From the IMG/VR virus record IMGVR_UViG_3300012936_000084, positions 1-32,356 of that record: a stretch of 32,356 nt of DNA; one strand, given 5' to 3'. Origin of the DNA: a virus. A model generated the notes under the pieces. That model searched no databases. It had not been told where the DNA came from and saw only the letters and a list, made by a program, of their open reading frames with translations. The position numbers and the translations under genes are program-made. Shown here piece by piece: positions 31,822 to 32,356 of this stretch (position 1 is the first letter of the stretch; each line of letters starts with the position of its first letter).

Positions 31822-32356
31822 CGGGTGTTGTCCAGAAATAATCATCACAATCACCTAATCTTCCCCATTCAACACCATTTTCAGTTTGGAAAATCTGTGT
31901 TGATACCTTAAAATCGGGTGTTTTGACTGGATCTGGGGTCATTGAGGTATCATAGATGCGACATCTATTGTTTGGATAGAGACAAAACTGCCCATTCCTC
32001 AATTCAATCAGGTTAAATGACTTATGTTCATCAGGAAGTTCACTGACGGAAGCATCAATCTGATCAAAATCACCATGATAATTATCAAGAGTGCAGATGT
32101 AAGTGCCTTTTAACTCACCAAAGTGCCTTGTACGCACTTCCCATTCCATCGGTGCGACAAATTGCTTCTGAATCACTGTAAAATCATAGTCCATACAGTT
32201 CCAAAACTGTAGGTTATAGATGTCCATATCAGGATCTGGTGGTTCAGGGCGTGATAAGAATGCTGATATTGGTAATTTATCAAACATTGCCCCATATTCT
32301 GGTAGATAGGTTTCAAAATAAAATGCACGTCCTTGAATAGACTTGGCACATACCCA
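31802..32356 (-). CDS. unknown protein, 5' end outside window (partial)
   Basis: The frame is open from the right edge to the stop at 31802, so the gene is cut by the window: at least 184 residues are visible. Although an ATG exists at 32287, the 23 codons before it read through as WVCAKSIQGRAFYFETYLPE YGA, which look like real protein, so that ATG is probably internal. The visible part is rich in aromatic and acidic residues: FETYLPEYGAMFDKLPISAF, NLQFWNCMDYDF, FGELKGTYICTLDNYHGDFD, FNLIELRNGQFCLYPNNRCR, TPDFKVSTQIFQTE, then WGRLGDCDDYFW near the end. It has four or five cysteines. I recall similar conserved hypothetical proteins in marine T4-like phages but no function. It overlaps the CPFA-motif gene downstream. 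Confidence 0.75.
   Translation of the reverse strand, partial: WVCAKSIQGRAFYFETYLPEYGAMFDKLPISAFLSRPEPPDPDMDIYNLQFWNCMDYDFTVIQKQFVAPMEWEVRTRHFGELKGTYICTLDNYHGDFDQIDASVSELPDEHKSFNLIELRNGQFCLYPNNRCRIYDTSMTPDPVKTPDFKVSTQIFQTENGVEWGRLGDCDDYFWTTPDERQEK

Noticed and set aside
31822-31854. Longer starts for the CPFA-motif gene (GTG at 31854, ATG at 31845)
   Set aside because: They increase overlap with the preceding gene to about 44-53 bases. The added residues look unlike a protein start, though I cannot exclude them.

Overview
The window is a tightly packed stretch of virion-assembly genes from a T4-like contractile-tailed phage of the marine type (cyanophage or pelagiphage myovirus). Every gene I accept lies on the minus strand, so transcription runs from right to left. 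The DNA is AT-rich and coding density is close to 100 percent. Many genes join by a one-base TAATG overlap or by a gap of a few bases. I recognise counterparts of T4 gp25, gp6, gp8, gp13, gp14, gp15 and gp16 by sequence, and a gp7-type wedge protein by position plus its N-terminal region. No metabolic, tRNA or integration genes are present, so the host (Prochlorococcus, Synechococcus, SAR11 or other) cannot be fixed from this window.

Layout in transcription order. At the right edge are three genes of unknown function: a partial one at 31802-32356, a CPFA-motif protein at 31345-31821 and an 86-residue protein at 31041-31301. The baseplate-wedge block follows: gp25 (30601-30999), gp6 (28734-30596), a giant 4420-residue gp7-like protein (15459-28721, about 41 percent of the window) and an enlarged gp8 (13868-15427). 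Next is a 2358-residue DUF4815-type structural protein (6790-13866), two small overlapping helical genes (6596-6793, 6427-6609), a 76-residue protein and a 545-residue tail-fibre-like protein (6155-6385, 4518-6155) and a small coiled-coil protein (4267-4512). This set occupies the place where T4 carries genes 9 to wac. The window closes with neck and tail-completion genes gp13, gp14 and gp15 and the small terminase gp16. The large terminase is expected just beyond position 1.

How they work together: gp25, gp6, gp7 and gp8 would build the baseplate wedges. The DUF4815 and fibre-like proteins probably decorate the baseplate or form host-recognition appendages. gp13 and gp14 join head to tail, gp15 caps the tail sheath, and gp16 starts DNA packaging. 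Exact TATAAATA late-promoter boxes lie just upstream of gp25, gp8 and the 76-residue gene, with a fourth inside the end of gp6 ahead of gp7. This suggests several nested late transcripts.

The most unusual feature is modular expansion. The same beta-rich repeat types (a GSGY repeat, a 'DDEii.Y...RG' module and an 'HNL.dGD' module) recur in the giant gp7-like protein. The GSGY repeat also occurs in gp8, the DUF4815 protein and gp14, and the RG module also occurs in the DUF4815 protein and gp15. The giant protein additionally carries a YHYH-like domain. No wholly unknown multi-gene system stands out; the novelty is in how structural proteins have been enlarged.
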